Of a stretch of DNA of 64,000 nt, positions 18,098 to 27,422 are shown in pieces. Numbering within the stretch: position 1 is the stretch's first letter; each line of letters begins with the position of its first letter. The notes under the pieces are model-generated. The model did not search any database and was not told the DNA's origin. It was given only the letters and a program-made list of their open reading frames with translations. The DNA comes from CAYVHU01 sp964451415 (GTDB lineage Bacteria; Pseudomonadota; Alphaproteobacteria; Rhodospirillales; Magnetovibrionaceae). A program made the translations under genes and the position numbers. The DNA is taken from positions 62,001 to 126,000 of the forward strand of contig CAYVHU010000007.1 in the NCBI GenBank assembly GCA_964451415.1. Direction: 5' to 3'.

Positions 18098-19399
18098 TTA
18101 CCCCATTTCAGCCAGATAGGTGCGCGTCAGAACCTTGCACTCCTCCACGGCGGGCTGGTCAAAGGCGTTCACCCCCAACAACCCCGCAGCAATGATGGTC
18201 TCCAGCATGAAATGCATCATCAAAGCGCCCATCACCTCTTCGTCCAAACGATCCAGTTCGATCAAACGCGTGGGACAGCCGTTGTTCACCAAGGTGCGCG
18301 CCGTGGCGCGTTGTTCGGCTTCCAAAAGATCGCCCATGCGGCGACGTTGCAGGTAGGCAAGCTCGGGTTCCTTCACCAATGCATTGGAAATCAAGCCGCC
18401 CTTGCCCTGAACGTTCAAGGTCATGAGGGTGAACATCTTGTCGCGCGGCCCGTCCAGATAAAGCTGCATCTGGCTATGCTGGTCGCGGGTGCCCATGGCC
18501 CTGATCGGCGTCGATCCGGTGCCGTCCTTGCCCAGACTTTCCGCCCACAATTGCTGAAACCACAAACCGAAGTTGGCGAGACGATCCACGTAGGGCATCA
18601 ACACCATATTGGCGACGCCTTTTTTCTGCAAAAACGCAACTTTGAGCGCCGCGCCCACGGCGGGCTCGCTTGCGCTGCGCGCGGAACCTGTGAGCGTTGC
18701 TTTCAGCACCGCCTTGGCGCCGCGGCGCACGGCCAGGGAATCCAGTCCCGCTATCATCGCCGGCAGCAAACCGACAAGAGACAGCACGGAAAACCGTCCG
18801 CCGAGTCCGGGGTCATGATCGAACACCGGCAAACTCAAGCGATCGGCCAGCGACCGCAACGGATTGCGCCCCGGTTCGGTGATCACAAGAGCGTGTTCAG
18901 AAGCACTGTCGCGGCCCTTCAGCGTCATCAACCGATCCAGACACGCGATAAATTGCGCCACCGTTTCGGCGGTGGAACCGGACTTGGAAATGACGATGAA
19001 ACCCGCACGCGTCAAGTCGAGCTGTTCGTACAACAGTTCAAACGTGTCGGGATCCACATTGTCGAGGAAGTGGATGCGCGGCCCCCCCTTGCGCGGGCCG
19101 AAACCGCTGTCGGCCAAGGCGTAGAGCGCCTGCCCGCCCAACGACGAGCCCCCGGTTCCCAACACCACCACGTCGGTGAATTTCCGGCGAAACCGCTGGG
19201 CCACGGATTCCAGGTCACGGATATCCGCGGTTTCTTCCGGCAGCCTCAACAAAGGCAATTCACCACGATCCCAGCGCACCGTCAGGGCGTCCAGAATGGG
19301 GTCAACGCGTCCTTGGAACTCACGAAACTCGCTTTCGCGAAGACCCTGCGCACCGACGTTGCTCTTGAAGCAATCCTGGATGATTTGACGATAGAGCAT
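18098..19399 (-). CDS. pgi: Glucose-6-phosphate isomerase
   Basis: A 433-residue enzyme that interconverts glucose 6-phosphate and fructose 6-phosphate in the cytoplasm. Phosphate-binding motifs include VLGTGGSSLGGQALYAL and SKSGSTAET, and DQHSQMQLYLDGPRD is a late conserved block. It belongs to the short form of the family, well below the ~550 residues of the E. coli enzyme. The ATG at 19399 has AAAGGA about 12 bases upstream; a TTG nine codons earlier has none. It sits tightly ahead of mutL and also supplies fructose 6-phosphate, the GlmS substrate encoded elsewhere in this window. Confidence 0.95.
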   Translation of the reverse strand: MLYRQIIQDCFKSNVGAQGLRESEFREFQGRVDPILDALTVRWDRGELPLLRLPEETADIRDLESVAQRFRRKFTDVVVLGTGGSSLGGQALYALADSGFGPRKGGPRIHFLDNVDPDTFELLYEQLDLTRAGFIVISKSGSTAETVAQFIACLDRLMTLKGRDSASEHALVITEPGRNPLRSLADRLSLPVFDHDPGLGGRFSVLSLVGLLPAMIAGLDSLAVRRGAKAVLKATLTGSARSASEPAVGAALKVAFLQKKGVANMVLMPYVDRLANFGLWFQQLWAESLGKDGTGSTPIRAMGTRDQHSQMQLYLDGPRDKMFTLMTLNVQGKGGLISNALVKEPELAYLQRRRMGDLLEAEQRATARTLVNNGCPTRLIELDRLDEEVMGALMMHFMLETIIAAGLLGVNAFDQPAVEECKVLTRTYLAEMG

Positions 19400-19494
19400 A
19401 TGCGCTCGAAGGTTCCTTTGGGGCAAAAAATCTGCAAATAGGGGAAGCGGTTCGTCAGACTAGCACATCAAAGGCATCAAAAAAGCCCCCGCGA

Positions 19495-20832
19495 TCACGG
19501 CGTTGAGACCACGCCTTTGGGACGCCCCACGACCACTATATCAAGTTTTTTCTCATTCAAATATTTGGCCGCGACGCGCTTCACGTCGGCCACGCTCACC
19601 TTATCGATCAGGGCGCTGCGCGTATCTAGATATTTAAGGCCCAAGTCGTTCACCTGCATGGCCACCAAAACGCGCGCCACCGCATCGTCTGAGGTGAACC
19701 GCAAGGGGAACGAGCCGGTCAAATAGGTTTTCGCACCGCGCACTTCCTTGGCCGTGACGTCACCCGCCGCCATGCGTTTCCAGACCTGGCGGATGATTTT
19801 TACCGTGTCGGCCACGCGCGCATTGCGCGTTCCCGCACTGCCGACAATCAGGCCGCTCAATTTCAAAGGATATAGGCTGGAACCCACGGAATACGCCAAA
19901 CTGCGTTTTTCCCGCACTTCGGTATAAAGGTGAGAGGTAAAACTGCCGCCGCCCAGAATATAATTCATCACCAGGGCCGCATAAAAATCGGGGTCGTTGC
20001 GTTTGGGGCCGCGCTGAGCAAAGGCAATGAAACTTTGCGCAAGGGCCTTGTCGATGACCTTCAGACGGCCCGTGGCATGGGCCTTGATGTCCGCCTGGGT
20101 GTCGCGCTGGCTTTTTTTCGGCAACGCACCGAAAGTTTCATCCAACACCTTCGCCAGACGCTTTGGTGTGATGTCGCCGACCACGCCAATGTGCAACGTA
20201 TCGCGCCCCAGACGCGTTTTGACGAACATGGCAAGATCGTCCGCGGTGATGGCCTTCACGGTTTCTTGCGTCCCGTCGCTATGACGCGCATAGCCGTGAG
20301 CGGGATAGAAACCCTTGAAAAGCTCACTGTACGCCAGCTTTTGGGGATTTTCGCTGTCGTTGCGAATGCCCACCAGAATCTGGCTTTTGATGCGCGCCAG
20401 CGGCTCGGCGTCAAAACGCGGCTGTGTAAGCGCCAGGCGCAGCAGCTCAAAGGCCTGCGCAGAGGTTTTGGTGCGCGTCTTCACAACCCCGGAAAAATGA
20501 TCCAGTCCCGCATCGAAACCCAATTCAATGGCCTGATCGGCCAGACGTTGCTGAAAAGACTTGCTGTCGAGTTTGCCGGCCCCTTCATCCATGGTATCGG
20601 CGGCAAGATTGGACAGGCCCGCCTTTTGCGCGGGGTCTTGTGCCGCCCCGCCATCAAACGCAAAGCGCATGGCAATCACGCGATTGGTGTGATCTTGCAC
20701 CAGCCACGCCTCGATCCCGCCGGGGCTGACGACGCGCTCAACCTCCACCGCTTGCGCGGAAAAGGGCGTAAGCAATGCGAAAAAGGCAAACAGCGCAAAA
20801 AAGATACCGGGGCCTTTGTGAAAAACGCTCAT
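19495..20832 (-). CDS. M16-family peptidase homologue without the zinc motif
   Basis: A 445-residue exported protein with a signal peptide (to about FSAQA). It has the two-lobed M16 layout but lacks the HxxEH zinc motif: where active members read HLLEH, it has SNLAADTMDEGAG. The C-terminal lobe keeps R/Y substrate-binding features such as REKRSLAYSVGSS. It overlaps the upstream active paralogue by ATGA, and AAAGGGGAG precedes its ATG, so the two are translated together. It is most likely the non-catalytic partner of a heterodimeric periplasmic protease, as in other M16B pairs. Confidence 0.9.
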   Translation of the reverse strand: MSVFHKGPGIFFALFAFFALLTPFSAQAVEVERVVSPGGIEAWLVQDHTNRVIAMRFAFDGGAAQDPAQKAGLSNLAADTMDEGAGKLDSKSFQQRLADQAIELGFDAGLDHFSGVVKTRTKTSAQAFELLRLALTQPRFDAEPLARIKSQILVGIRNDSENPQKLAYSELFKGFYPAHGYARHSDGTQETVKAITADDLAMFVKTRLGRDTLHIGVVGDITPKRLAKVLDETFGALPKKSQRDTQADIKAHATGRLKVIDKALAQSFIAFAQRGPKRNDPDFYAALVMNYILGGGSFTSHLYTEVREKRSLAYSVGSSLYPLKLSGLIVGSAGTRNARVADTVKIIRQVWKRMAAGDVTAKEVRGAKTYLTGSFPLRFTSDDAVARVLVAMQVNDLGLKYLDTRSALIDKVSVADVKRVAAKYLNEKKLDIVVVGRPKGVVSTP

Positions 20833-22208
20833 GAGCCGCTCCCCTTTTGCATCTTTGAGTTTTTGTCCTGCGGCAACAACTGCATCGTGATGCGTCGGCG
20901 TTCTTGCAAAACGGCCTTCAAAGCCTGCACAACGTCCCGCGCTTGAACCGCCTTGATGCGTTCGGGCCATGCTTCGACGTCTTTGATGCTATGTCCCGCC
21001 GCCAGCGCGCCGCCGATCGTCCAGGCTCCGGTCTTCAACTCGTCACGCGCGAACACCGCGGACGCCAGCATGCGCGCCTTGGTACGCGCCAATTCTCCGC
21101 GGCGCAAACCGCTTTCCAAAAAACGCTGCATTTCGCTCTTGACCGCTTCGGCGAGTGCGTCCAAATCTTCGCCGGAACGCGGACTGGCGTAGACGACGAA
21201 GCGCCCCGGCCCGCGCGCGTTCGGATCGTAATAGGTTCCCGCGTCAATCGCCTTGGGGTGGTTGATGACCAATGCGCGATACAGCCGCGAGGTGTTGTCG
21301 CCACCAAGAATCTCGCTGAGGACCTCCAACGCCGCGACGCGCATGGGCATCGCACTACTCAGCGAAGGGGCGATCATCGTTTCAGACCAACTCGGTTGAC
21401 GCACCAACGGGTCCCGCAGCACCGTTTGCCCCCCACGCCCCGCAGCGAAGGGAAGCAACGCCTTGCGCGGCGCAATCTTCGCCGCGGCAATAACGCCGTA
21501 GTATTTTTTCGCCAGGCGCTTGACCGCGGCCACGCTCACATCGCCCGCCACCACCAAAATGGCATTGTTGGGGGCATAGTGCGCTTTGTAAAAAGCGAGA
21601 ACGTCCTTGCGGGTGAGCGCCTTCAATTCGTCGAGGTTGCCGAGGATCGGACGACCGTACGGATACCCCTTGGCGTAGAGTTTGCGGTTGGCTTTTTCGT
21701 TCAGCCGCGCACCGGGTTTGTTTTCCACACGCTGGTTGCGTTCTTCCAAAACGACGGCGCGTTCCATGGTCACGTCTTTGTCCGACAACACCAGATTTGT
21801 CATGCGATCGGCTTCCAGCGCCATCACCATGGCCAGGCGGTCCGCAGCGATGGTTTGAAAATATCCGGTGTAATCGTAAGCGGTGAAAGCGTTCTCCTGG
21901 CCGCCGTTCTGCGCCACGATGCGTGAAAAAGACCCGCCGGGATTTTTCTTCGTCCCCTTGAACATCAGGTGTTCCAGCAAGTGCGCAACGCCGGATTTGC
22001 CCTTGGGCTCGTCCGCCGCACCGACCTTGTACCACACCATCTGCAAAACCACCGGTGCGCGGTGGTTGGGCAGCACCACCACCTGCATGCCGTTCGCCAA
22101 GGTGAATGTCTGCGGATTGAAAACGCCCGCGCGTGCGTCATCGCTCCAGCCGATCAAAACGACCAGAGCCGTCAAGATGAGAAGGTTTCGCTTCAAGACG
22201 GTCCGCAT
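20829..22208 (-). CDS. M16-family zinc metallopeptidase (active subunit)
   Basis: A 459-residue exported peptidase with a signal peptide (to about DDARA). The inverted zinc motif HLLEH is at residues 76-80, and the third ligand lies in ERAVVLEERNQRVEN near residues 155-156. It probably degrades small peptides in the periplasm. Its stop codon overlaps the ATG of the zinc-less paralogue, indicating a heterodimer. It lies 127 bp behind the DUF3035 lipoprotein gene in the ileS-lspA series. Confidence 0.93.
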   Translation of the reverse strand: MRTVLKRNLLILTALVVLIGWSDDARAGVFNPQTFTLANGMQVVVLPNHRAPVVLQMVWYKVGAADEPKGKSGVAHLLEHLMFKGTKKNPGGSFSRIVAQNGGQENAFTAYDYTGYFQTIAADRLAMVMALEADRMTNLVLSDKDVTMERAVVLEERNQRVENKPGARLNEKANRKLYAKGYPYGRPILGNLDELKALTRKDVLAFYKAHYAPNNAILVVAGDVSVAAVKRLAKKYYGVIAAAKIAPRKALLPFAAGRGGQTVLRDPLVRQPSWSETMIAPSLSSAMPMRVAALEVLSEILGGDNTSRLYRALVINHPKAIDAGTYYDPNARGPGRFVVYASPRSGEDLDALAEAVKSEMQRFLESGLRRGELARTKARMLASAVFARDELKTGAWTIGGALAAGHSIKDVEAWPERIKAVQARDVVQALKAVLQERRRITMQLLPQDKNSKMQKGSGS

Positions 22209-22335
22209 TGCAAGGGGATCCCATTGTGGTCAAGAGTGGGTTTCAAGGCACTGACGGTGCCAGGTTCATCCCAACGTAACTGGGAAATGGGGCAAAAAAA
22301 GGAATTCCGGGTTCACCGCCAAAGTCGAGCGAAAC

Positions 22336-22902
22336 CTAGTTGAACAGTCCCTTGAAAACGCCTTCCAGAGGCGCCTTGGGCTTGGTTTCGATCATCGGCG
22401 TCTTGCCGACATTGATGGGACGGCCCAAAGCCTGGTTTTCCTGTATGCGTTTGCGTTCGTTAAGCGGATCCACCACGGTGCCGCGATTGGGGTCGTCGCC
22501 GTACATCAGTTTTTCCATGAAAGTCTGGTCTTCCTGGGCGTAAATCGACGTCTCACGATCAACGATGGCGCGGATGTTGGGAACGGCATTCTGCACCCCT
22601 GCGCGCGCCAGCAACGCCGCCGTCCCCGGCGTCGCCGCCGTGACCGGCGGAAGCTTGCGCGCGTTACCATTCAACAAAACCCGGCGCACCTTTTCTTGAA
22701 CGTTCGCGGCCTGCTTCGTTTCCGCCGGGCTGCTGGACGGCGGGCGCAGGCCATAATCCGGCGGCATGCTCAAAGGCGCACGGGTGTAAACCGAGAATTC
22801 GTCCGGCGCGACCTTGCTTTGGGTAAGTGTCTTGCTCACATCGGAACAACCGCTCAACAGAACGACGCTCACAACGGCACAAAAGATGATTTTTGTATTC
22901 AT
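22336..22902 (-). CDS. DUF3035-family lipoprotein (BamF-like)
   Basis: A 188-residue lipoprotein whose signal ends in the lipobox LSGC. The mature part contains YTRAPLSMPPDYGLRPP, typical of the DUF3035 family, and a Pro-rich, probably extended C-terminus. Some family members are annotated as the BamF accessory lipoprotein of the beta-barrel assembly machine in Alphaproteobacteria; I treat that as plausible, not shown. It lies 67 bp behind lspA, which encodes the peptidase that would cleave its signal. Confidence 0.8.
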   Translation of the reverse strand: MNTKIIFCAVVSVVLLSGCSDVSKTLTQSKVAPDEFSVYTRAPLSMPPDYGLRPPSSSPAETKQAANVQEKVRRVLLNGNARKLPPVTAATPGTAALLARAGVQNAVPNIRAIVDRETSIYAQEDQTFMEKLMYGDDPNRGTVVDPLNERKRIQENQALGRPINVGKTPMIETKPKAPLEGVFKGLFN

Positions 22903-22969
22903 GTCCGACTCAACTTATCGATTGCACCCAATTTCACTGCGACCCGCCGAACAGCACCCCACAAAACGT

Positions 22970-23479
22970 CTATTTCTGCGTGTGCGAGGATACAAGCAAG
23001 GACTCCAGAACCAAAATCACCGCACCACCTGTAATCGCACTGTCGGCGACATTAAAGGCGGGCCAGTGATAGCCCAGAACGGAGACATCCAAGAAGTCGA
23101 CAACAGCCCCGAATCGCAACCGGTCAATGACATTCCCTATCGCGCCGCCGATGATAGCCCCGATCCCCAGTGCCGTCCAAAGATTTTCGGATCTCGCCAG
23201 CCACCGCGCGAAAACCAGTGAAATCACCAAGGAAAGAACAATTAGAACCCAAGGACCCCACACCCCCAGTTCGTTAAACGCGCCAAAACTGATCCCACGA
23301 TTCCACACCAAAACGATATTGAAAAACGGAAACACCTCAATGGGGTGCGGATTTTGCGCAAACGCCATCACAATCAGCCATTTGCTGAACTGGTCCAACG
23401 CCACCAACGCTACCGCCAGAAACCACCCTTGACGTTTGAAAGAACCAGGGGGCCGACAGACTTTCTCCGGCGCATTCAT
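22970..23479 (-). CDS. lspA: Lipoprotein signal peptidase II
   Basis: A 169-residue inner-membrane aspartyl peptidase with four hydrophobic helices. The catalytic Asp residues are D119 in GGAIGNVIDR and D146 in FNVADS. It cleaves prolipoproteins after lipidation. The start overlaps the ileS stop as ATGA, the classical ileS-lspA coupling. The sequence is of normal length. Confidence 0.96.
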   Translation of the reverse strand: MNAPEKVCRPPGSFKRQGWFLAVALVALDQFSKWLIVMAFAQNPHPIEVFPFFNIVLVWNRGISFGAFNELGVWGPWVLIVLSLVISLVFARWLARSENLWTALGIGAIIGGAIGNVIDRLRFGAVVDFLDVSVLGYHWPAFNVADSAITGGAVILVLESLLVSSHTQK

Positions 23480-26337
23480 GCAGGGACACCCGCAAGCAGT
23501 TCAGACTCCGGCGCATGAACCGCCGCGTCCGCACAGCGCCCGCAGACGGTGGGATGGTCAACATTCACACCGACATCTTCGGTTATTTTCCAACAGCGCG
23601 CGCATTTCTCGCCGACAGCCGGCGCAGACACGACCCCCACACCGGGAACATCATCGAGGACAAACGCACCATCCGGGCTTTCGCCTTCAATCAACTCAAG
23701 TCCCGATGTAATGGCGATCTCCGCCAGATCCAGTCCCCTCAGAGCTTCTGCATACTCATGTGCAACATAGACCACCGGCGCAGCCTGAAGGCTGGACCCA
23801 ATGCGTTTTTCAGCGCGCTCGATTTCCAAAGCGCCGGTGACGACGCGCCGCAACGCGCGCACTTTAACCCACTTGGCGGCCAGAACGTCGTTGCGCCATT
23901 CATCGGGCGTGTCGGGAAACAGGCGCAGGTGAACGCTGTCGTCTACGGACGGGAAACGTGTCAACCAGGCTTCTTCGGCGGTGAAGCAGATGAACGGGGC
24001 CAACCATGCGCTTAAACGATTGAAAACTTCGTCCAGCACCGTCCTCGCGGCGCGGCGCAGGGTCGAATCAAAGCGTTCGCAATAGAGTGTGTCCTTACGA
24101 ATATCGAAATAAAAGGCACTTAAATCCACCGTGCAGAACTGGTTGATCTCGCTGAACAGGGCATGAAACTGGTAGGTGTTGCAGGCCTCGCGCACCTTGG
24201 CGTCCATATCCCAAAGACGATGCAGGACCCAACGTTCCAGTTCCGGCATTTGCGCGAAATCAAGACGTTCGCGGTCTTCAAAGCCGTTCAAATTACCCAG
24301 CAGATAACGCAGCGTGTTACGCAAACGGCGATAAACATCGGCGTGGCTTTTCAAAATGTCGGGGCCAACGCGCAAGTCTTCGGAATAATCGGACCCCACC
24401 ACCCAGAGGCGTAAAATATCCGCGCCGTACTGTTTCATGACCTGCTCTGGCGGAATGTCGTTGCCCAGCGACTTCGACATCTTCATCCCGTCTTGGTTGA
24501 GCAAAAAACCGTGAGTCAGGATTGTGTCGTAGGGCGCGCGGCCTCGCGTACCACAACTTTCCAAAAGCGAGCTCTGGAACCAGCCGCGATGTTGATCGGA
24601 CCCTTCCAGATACAAATCCGCCGGCCACTTGAGATCGTCACGCCGTTCCAGCACAAAGCCGTGGGTGCACCCAGAATCGAACCACACATCCAAAATATCA
24701 TCGACCTTATCAAAGTCTTCGATCTTGTACGCATCGCCCAGAAACGTTTGCGGATCATAGGTGAACCAGGCGTCCGAACCGTCCTTTTCAAAGGCCGCAA
24801 CAATGCGATCCATAACCGCCTGATCGCGCAACGGCTCACCACTTTGCTTGTTCACAAACACCGCAATGGGGACGCCCCAGGCGCGCTGGCGCGAGACGCA
24901 CCAGTCGGGGCGTTCCGACACCATCGCGTTCAGACGCGTGCGCCCCTTGGCGGGAACAAAGGTGGTGTCCTCAATCGCCTTCAAGGCTTTTTCGCGCAAG
25001 TTCGTCTTGTCCATGGAGATGAACCACTGCGGCGTGTTACGAAAAATAACAGGAGCCTTGGAACGCCACGAATGGGGATAACTGTGTTCGATCAGGCCTT
25101 TGGCCAGAACCATGCCCAGTTCGTTCAGCTTTTCCAGAACCGCTTTGTTGGCCGGAAAGCGAGTCTTTTTCTTTTTCGCATCGAAAAGCAAAACCGGCAC
25201 ACCTTCGAACATCGGGACCTGCTGCGTATAGGTCCCGTCGTCGGCAACGGTATCGGGAATGGTGATGCCGTTGGCGACACCAAGCTCCCAGTCATCCTGA
25301 CCATGACCCGGCGCAATGTGCACCACGCCGGTACCGGCCTCAAGGGTCACAAAATCACCCTTGAGTGCGGGCACGTCAAAATCGTATCCGTGATCCGCAA
25401 ACGGGTGTTTGCACACCACACCTTCAAGCCCTTTGTGGGTGGTCAGTTCAACCCAGTTCGTAATGCCCGCGTCCTCGGCAACCCGTTCGGCCAGGCCCTG
25501 GGCCACGATCAACTTTTCACCCACCCGCGCCAGCGCATCCTCCGCCACCGCTTTGACTTCGTAAACGCCATAATCGAAATCGCCATAGGCCACCGCACGG
25601 TTGGCGGGCAGTGTCCACGGGGTCGTGGTCCAGATGACCACGCAAGCGCCTTCCATTTCCGCAATGGGGGCCTCGGCCACGGGGAAACGCACATGGACGG
25701 TTTGCGAGACGACATCGTGGTATTCGACTTCCGCTTCGGCCAGCGCCGTCTTTTCCACCACCGACCACATCACCGGCTTCGCGCCTTTATAAAGAGAGCC
25801 GTCCATGAGGAACTTGCCCAATTCAGCCACAATAAAGGCTTCGGAGGCATAGGCCATGGTGGCGTACGGGTGGTCCCAGTCGCCCACCAGACCGAGGCGC
25901 TGGAATTCCTCACGTTGAATGTCGATCCATTTTTGAGCGAATTCGCGGCATTCGTGGCGGAACTCGACGACATCAACCTCGTCCTTGTCCTTGCCGGCGG
26001 CGCGGTATTTTTCCTCGATCTTCCATTCGATGGGCAGGCCGTGGCAGTCCCAGCCGGGGACGTAATTGGAATCGGCCCCCATCATCTGCTTTGAGCGCAC
26101 GATCACGTCTTTCAGGATTTTGTTCAGCGCATGACCGATGTGCAGGTGCCCATTGGCGTAGGGAGGACCGTCGTGCAGCACGAACGGATCGCGTCCCTTC
26201 CCGGCTTCTCGCAGGCGATCATAAAGGCCTAGCGCCGCCCAGCGTTGCAGGATTTCCGGTTCGCGTTTGGGAAGCCCCGCGCGCATGGGGAAATCCGTGC
26301 GCGGCAGAAACACCGTATCTTTATAGTCCGTACTCAT
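23476..26337 (-). CDS. ileS: Isoleucyl-tRNA synthetase
   Basis: A 953-residue class I synthetase with HIGH at 66-69 (GHLHIGHALNK), an editing domain with GTGVVHIAPGHGQDD, KMSKS (DGMKMSKSLGN) and a C-terminal zinc finger (CARCW and CGRC pairs). It charges tRNA-Ile. The ATG has a CGGGA-like site. It is followed by lspA with a 4-bp overlap and preceded by ribF, giving the ribF-ileS-lspA order common in Proteobacteria. Confidence 0.98.
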   Translation of the reverse strand: MSTDYKDTVFLPRTDFPMRAGLPKREPEILQRWAALGLYDRLREAGKGRDPFVLHDGPPYANGHLHIGHALNKILKDVIVRSKQMMGADSNYVPGWDCHGLPIEWKIEEKYRAAGKDKDEVDVVEFRHECREFAQKWIDIQREEFQRLGLVGDWDHPYATMAYASEAFIVAELGKFLMDGSLYKGAKPVMWSVVEKTALAEAEVEYHDVVSQTVHVRFPVAEAPIAEMEGACVVIWTTTPWTLPANRAVAYGDFDYGVYEVKAVAEDALARVGEKLIVAQGLAERVAEDAGITNWVELTTHKGLEGVVCKHPFADHGYDFDVPALKGDFVTLEAGTGVVHIAPGHGQDDWELGVANGITIPDTVADDGTYTQQVPMFEGVPVLLFDAKKKKTRFPANKAVLEKLNELGMVLAKGLIEHSYPHSWRSKAPVIFRNTPQWFISMDKTNLREKALKAIEDTTFVPAKGRTRLNAMVSERPDWCVSRQRAWGVPIAVFVNKQSGEPLRDQAVMDRIVAAFEKDGSDAWFTYDPQTFLGDAYKIEDFDKVDDILDVWFDSGCTHGFVLERRDDLKWPADLYLEGSDQHRGWFQSSLLESCGTRGRAPYDTILTHGFLLNQDGMKMSKSLGNDIPPEQVMKQYGADILRLWVVGSDYSEDLRVGPDILKSHADVYRRLRNTLRYLLGNLNGFEDRERLDFAQMPELERWVLHRLWDMDAKVREACNTYQFHALFSEINQFCTVDLSAFYFDIRKDTLYCERFDSTLRRAARTVLDEVFNRLSAWLAPFICFTAEEAWLTRFPSVDDSVHLRLFPDTPDEWRNDVLAAKWVKVRALRRVVTGALEIERAEKRIGSSLQAAPVVYVAHEYAEALRGLDLAEIAITSGLELIEGESPDGAFVLDDVPGVGVVSAPAVGEKCARCWKITEDVGVNVDHPTVCGRCADAAVHAPESELLAGVPA

Positions 26338-26385
26338 AATATCCCGATCGACTCAAACCTTATCAATCCAAACAAGGGAGCTGTT

Positions 26386-27333
26386 TTAGCGCGCTTTGCC
26401 AAGGATTTCCTTAGCTATTTTGCAATCTTGTATAATTTGCGTCTTGAGCGCGTCGAGACCGTCGAATTTTTTCTCTTCGCGCAGGTATTCGACCAACCGC
26501 ACGCGCAGATGTTTGCCGTAAAGATTGCCGGAAAAGCCGAATAGATGCGCTTCCAAAACCACATCGTGATCGCCATCGAAGGTGGGGCGACGGCCGACGT
26601 TGGCGACACCGTTCCACCACCGCATTTCGCTCCCTTGGTCCTCACCGGCTTGAATGGCGTACACCCCCAAAGCAGGCCGTAAAAATTCGCCCAAATGAAG
26701 ATTGGCGGTGGGAAACCCCAATGTGCGGCCTCGCGCATCACCATGCTCGACGCGGCCTTCCAACTCGAACGTACGCCCTAAAACGTGTTCGGCCCCGTGC
26801 ACATCACCGGCTTTCAGGCATTCGCGAATGCGTGTCGAGGAATAAATGACATCGTTTTCATCCGCAACCTTGGACACCGCCGTAAAGCCAAAACCACTCT
26901 TGCGCCCCATATGCAGCAGCATATCGCAATCGCCGAGACGCCTCTGGCCGAAACGAAAATCATATCCCGCCACCACATGGCTCGCGCCAAGCCCCTTGAC
27001 GATGACGTCATCGACAAAATCTTCCGCACTGAGGGCCGCGAACTCGAAATCAAAGTGCTGGATCAAAAGTTCATCCACGCCCATGGCTTCGATCAAATGG
27101 GTTTTCATGCGCATGGTGGTGAGACGAAACGGCGTGCAGTCCGGTTTGAACACGGCGTTGGGGTGCGGTTCGAACGTCATCACCGCCCACGGCTTTTGCG
27201 CCGCGTGGGCTAAGGATCCGGCTTCGGCGATCACCGCTTGGTGGCCCTTGTGCAACCCATCGAAATTACCGATGGCGACAATGGCGCCCTTGGCATCCGC
27301 GGGCAGGTCCGTGTAATGTCTGAAAATACGCAT
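26386..27333 (-). CDS. ribF: Bifunctional riboflavin kinase / FAD synthetase
   Basis: A 315-residue enzyme making FMN and then FAD. The adenylyltransferase domain has AIGNFDGLHKGH and the flavokinase domain has GRTLGFPTANL. The ATG at 27333 gives the usual family length; the frame extends to a GTG at 27387 that has no suitably spaced ribosome site. It lies between proB and ileS on the same strand. No FMN-riboswitch-like structure was seen in the 89-bp gap before it. Confidence 0.95.
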   Translation of the reverse strand: MRIFRHYTDLPADAKGAIVAIGNFDGLHKGHQAVIAEAGSLAHAAQKPWAVMTFEPHPNAVFKPDCTPFRLTTMRMKTHLIEAMGVDELLIQHFDFEFAALSAEDFVDDVIVKGLGASHVVAGYDFRFGQRRLGDCDMLLHMGRKSGFGFTAVSKVADENDVIYSSTRIRECLKAGDVHGAEHVLGRTFELEGRVEHGDARGRTLGFPTANLHLGEFLRPALGVYAIQAGEDQGSEMRWWNGVANVGRRPTFDGDHDVVLEAHLFGFSGNLYGKHLRVRLVEYLREEKKFDGLDALKTQIIQDCKIAKEILGKAR

Positions 27334-27422
27334 GGCGCGAAAGGTGCCGTCCGCTGCGCCCCGGGTCAAGAAAAAAGCGTGTCCCACACTTCCAAAACGC
27401 GCGCCTGTAATGTGCGCGACGT

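Noticed and set aside
19470..19500. Terminator after the zinc-less M16 gene
   Set aside because: A U-run follows a GC-rich stretch, but the stem is only three or four pairs, so I could not support it.
20904..21926. A 340-codon plus-strand frame opposite the M16 peptidase gene
   Set aside because: Same reasoning: antisense to a clearly conserved gene, His/Arg-rich and without homology.
24493..26094. A 533-codon open frame on the plus strand opposite ileS
   Set aside because: It lies wholly antisense to ileS, has no recognisable domain and shows the biased composition of a shadow frame in GC-rich DNA.
27334..27422. FMN riboswitch before ribF
   Set aside because: The gap is 89 bp inside an operon and shows none of the conserved RFN elements.
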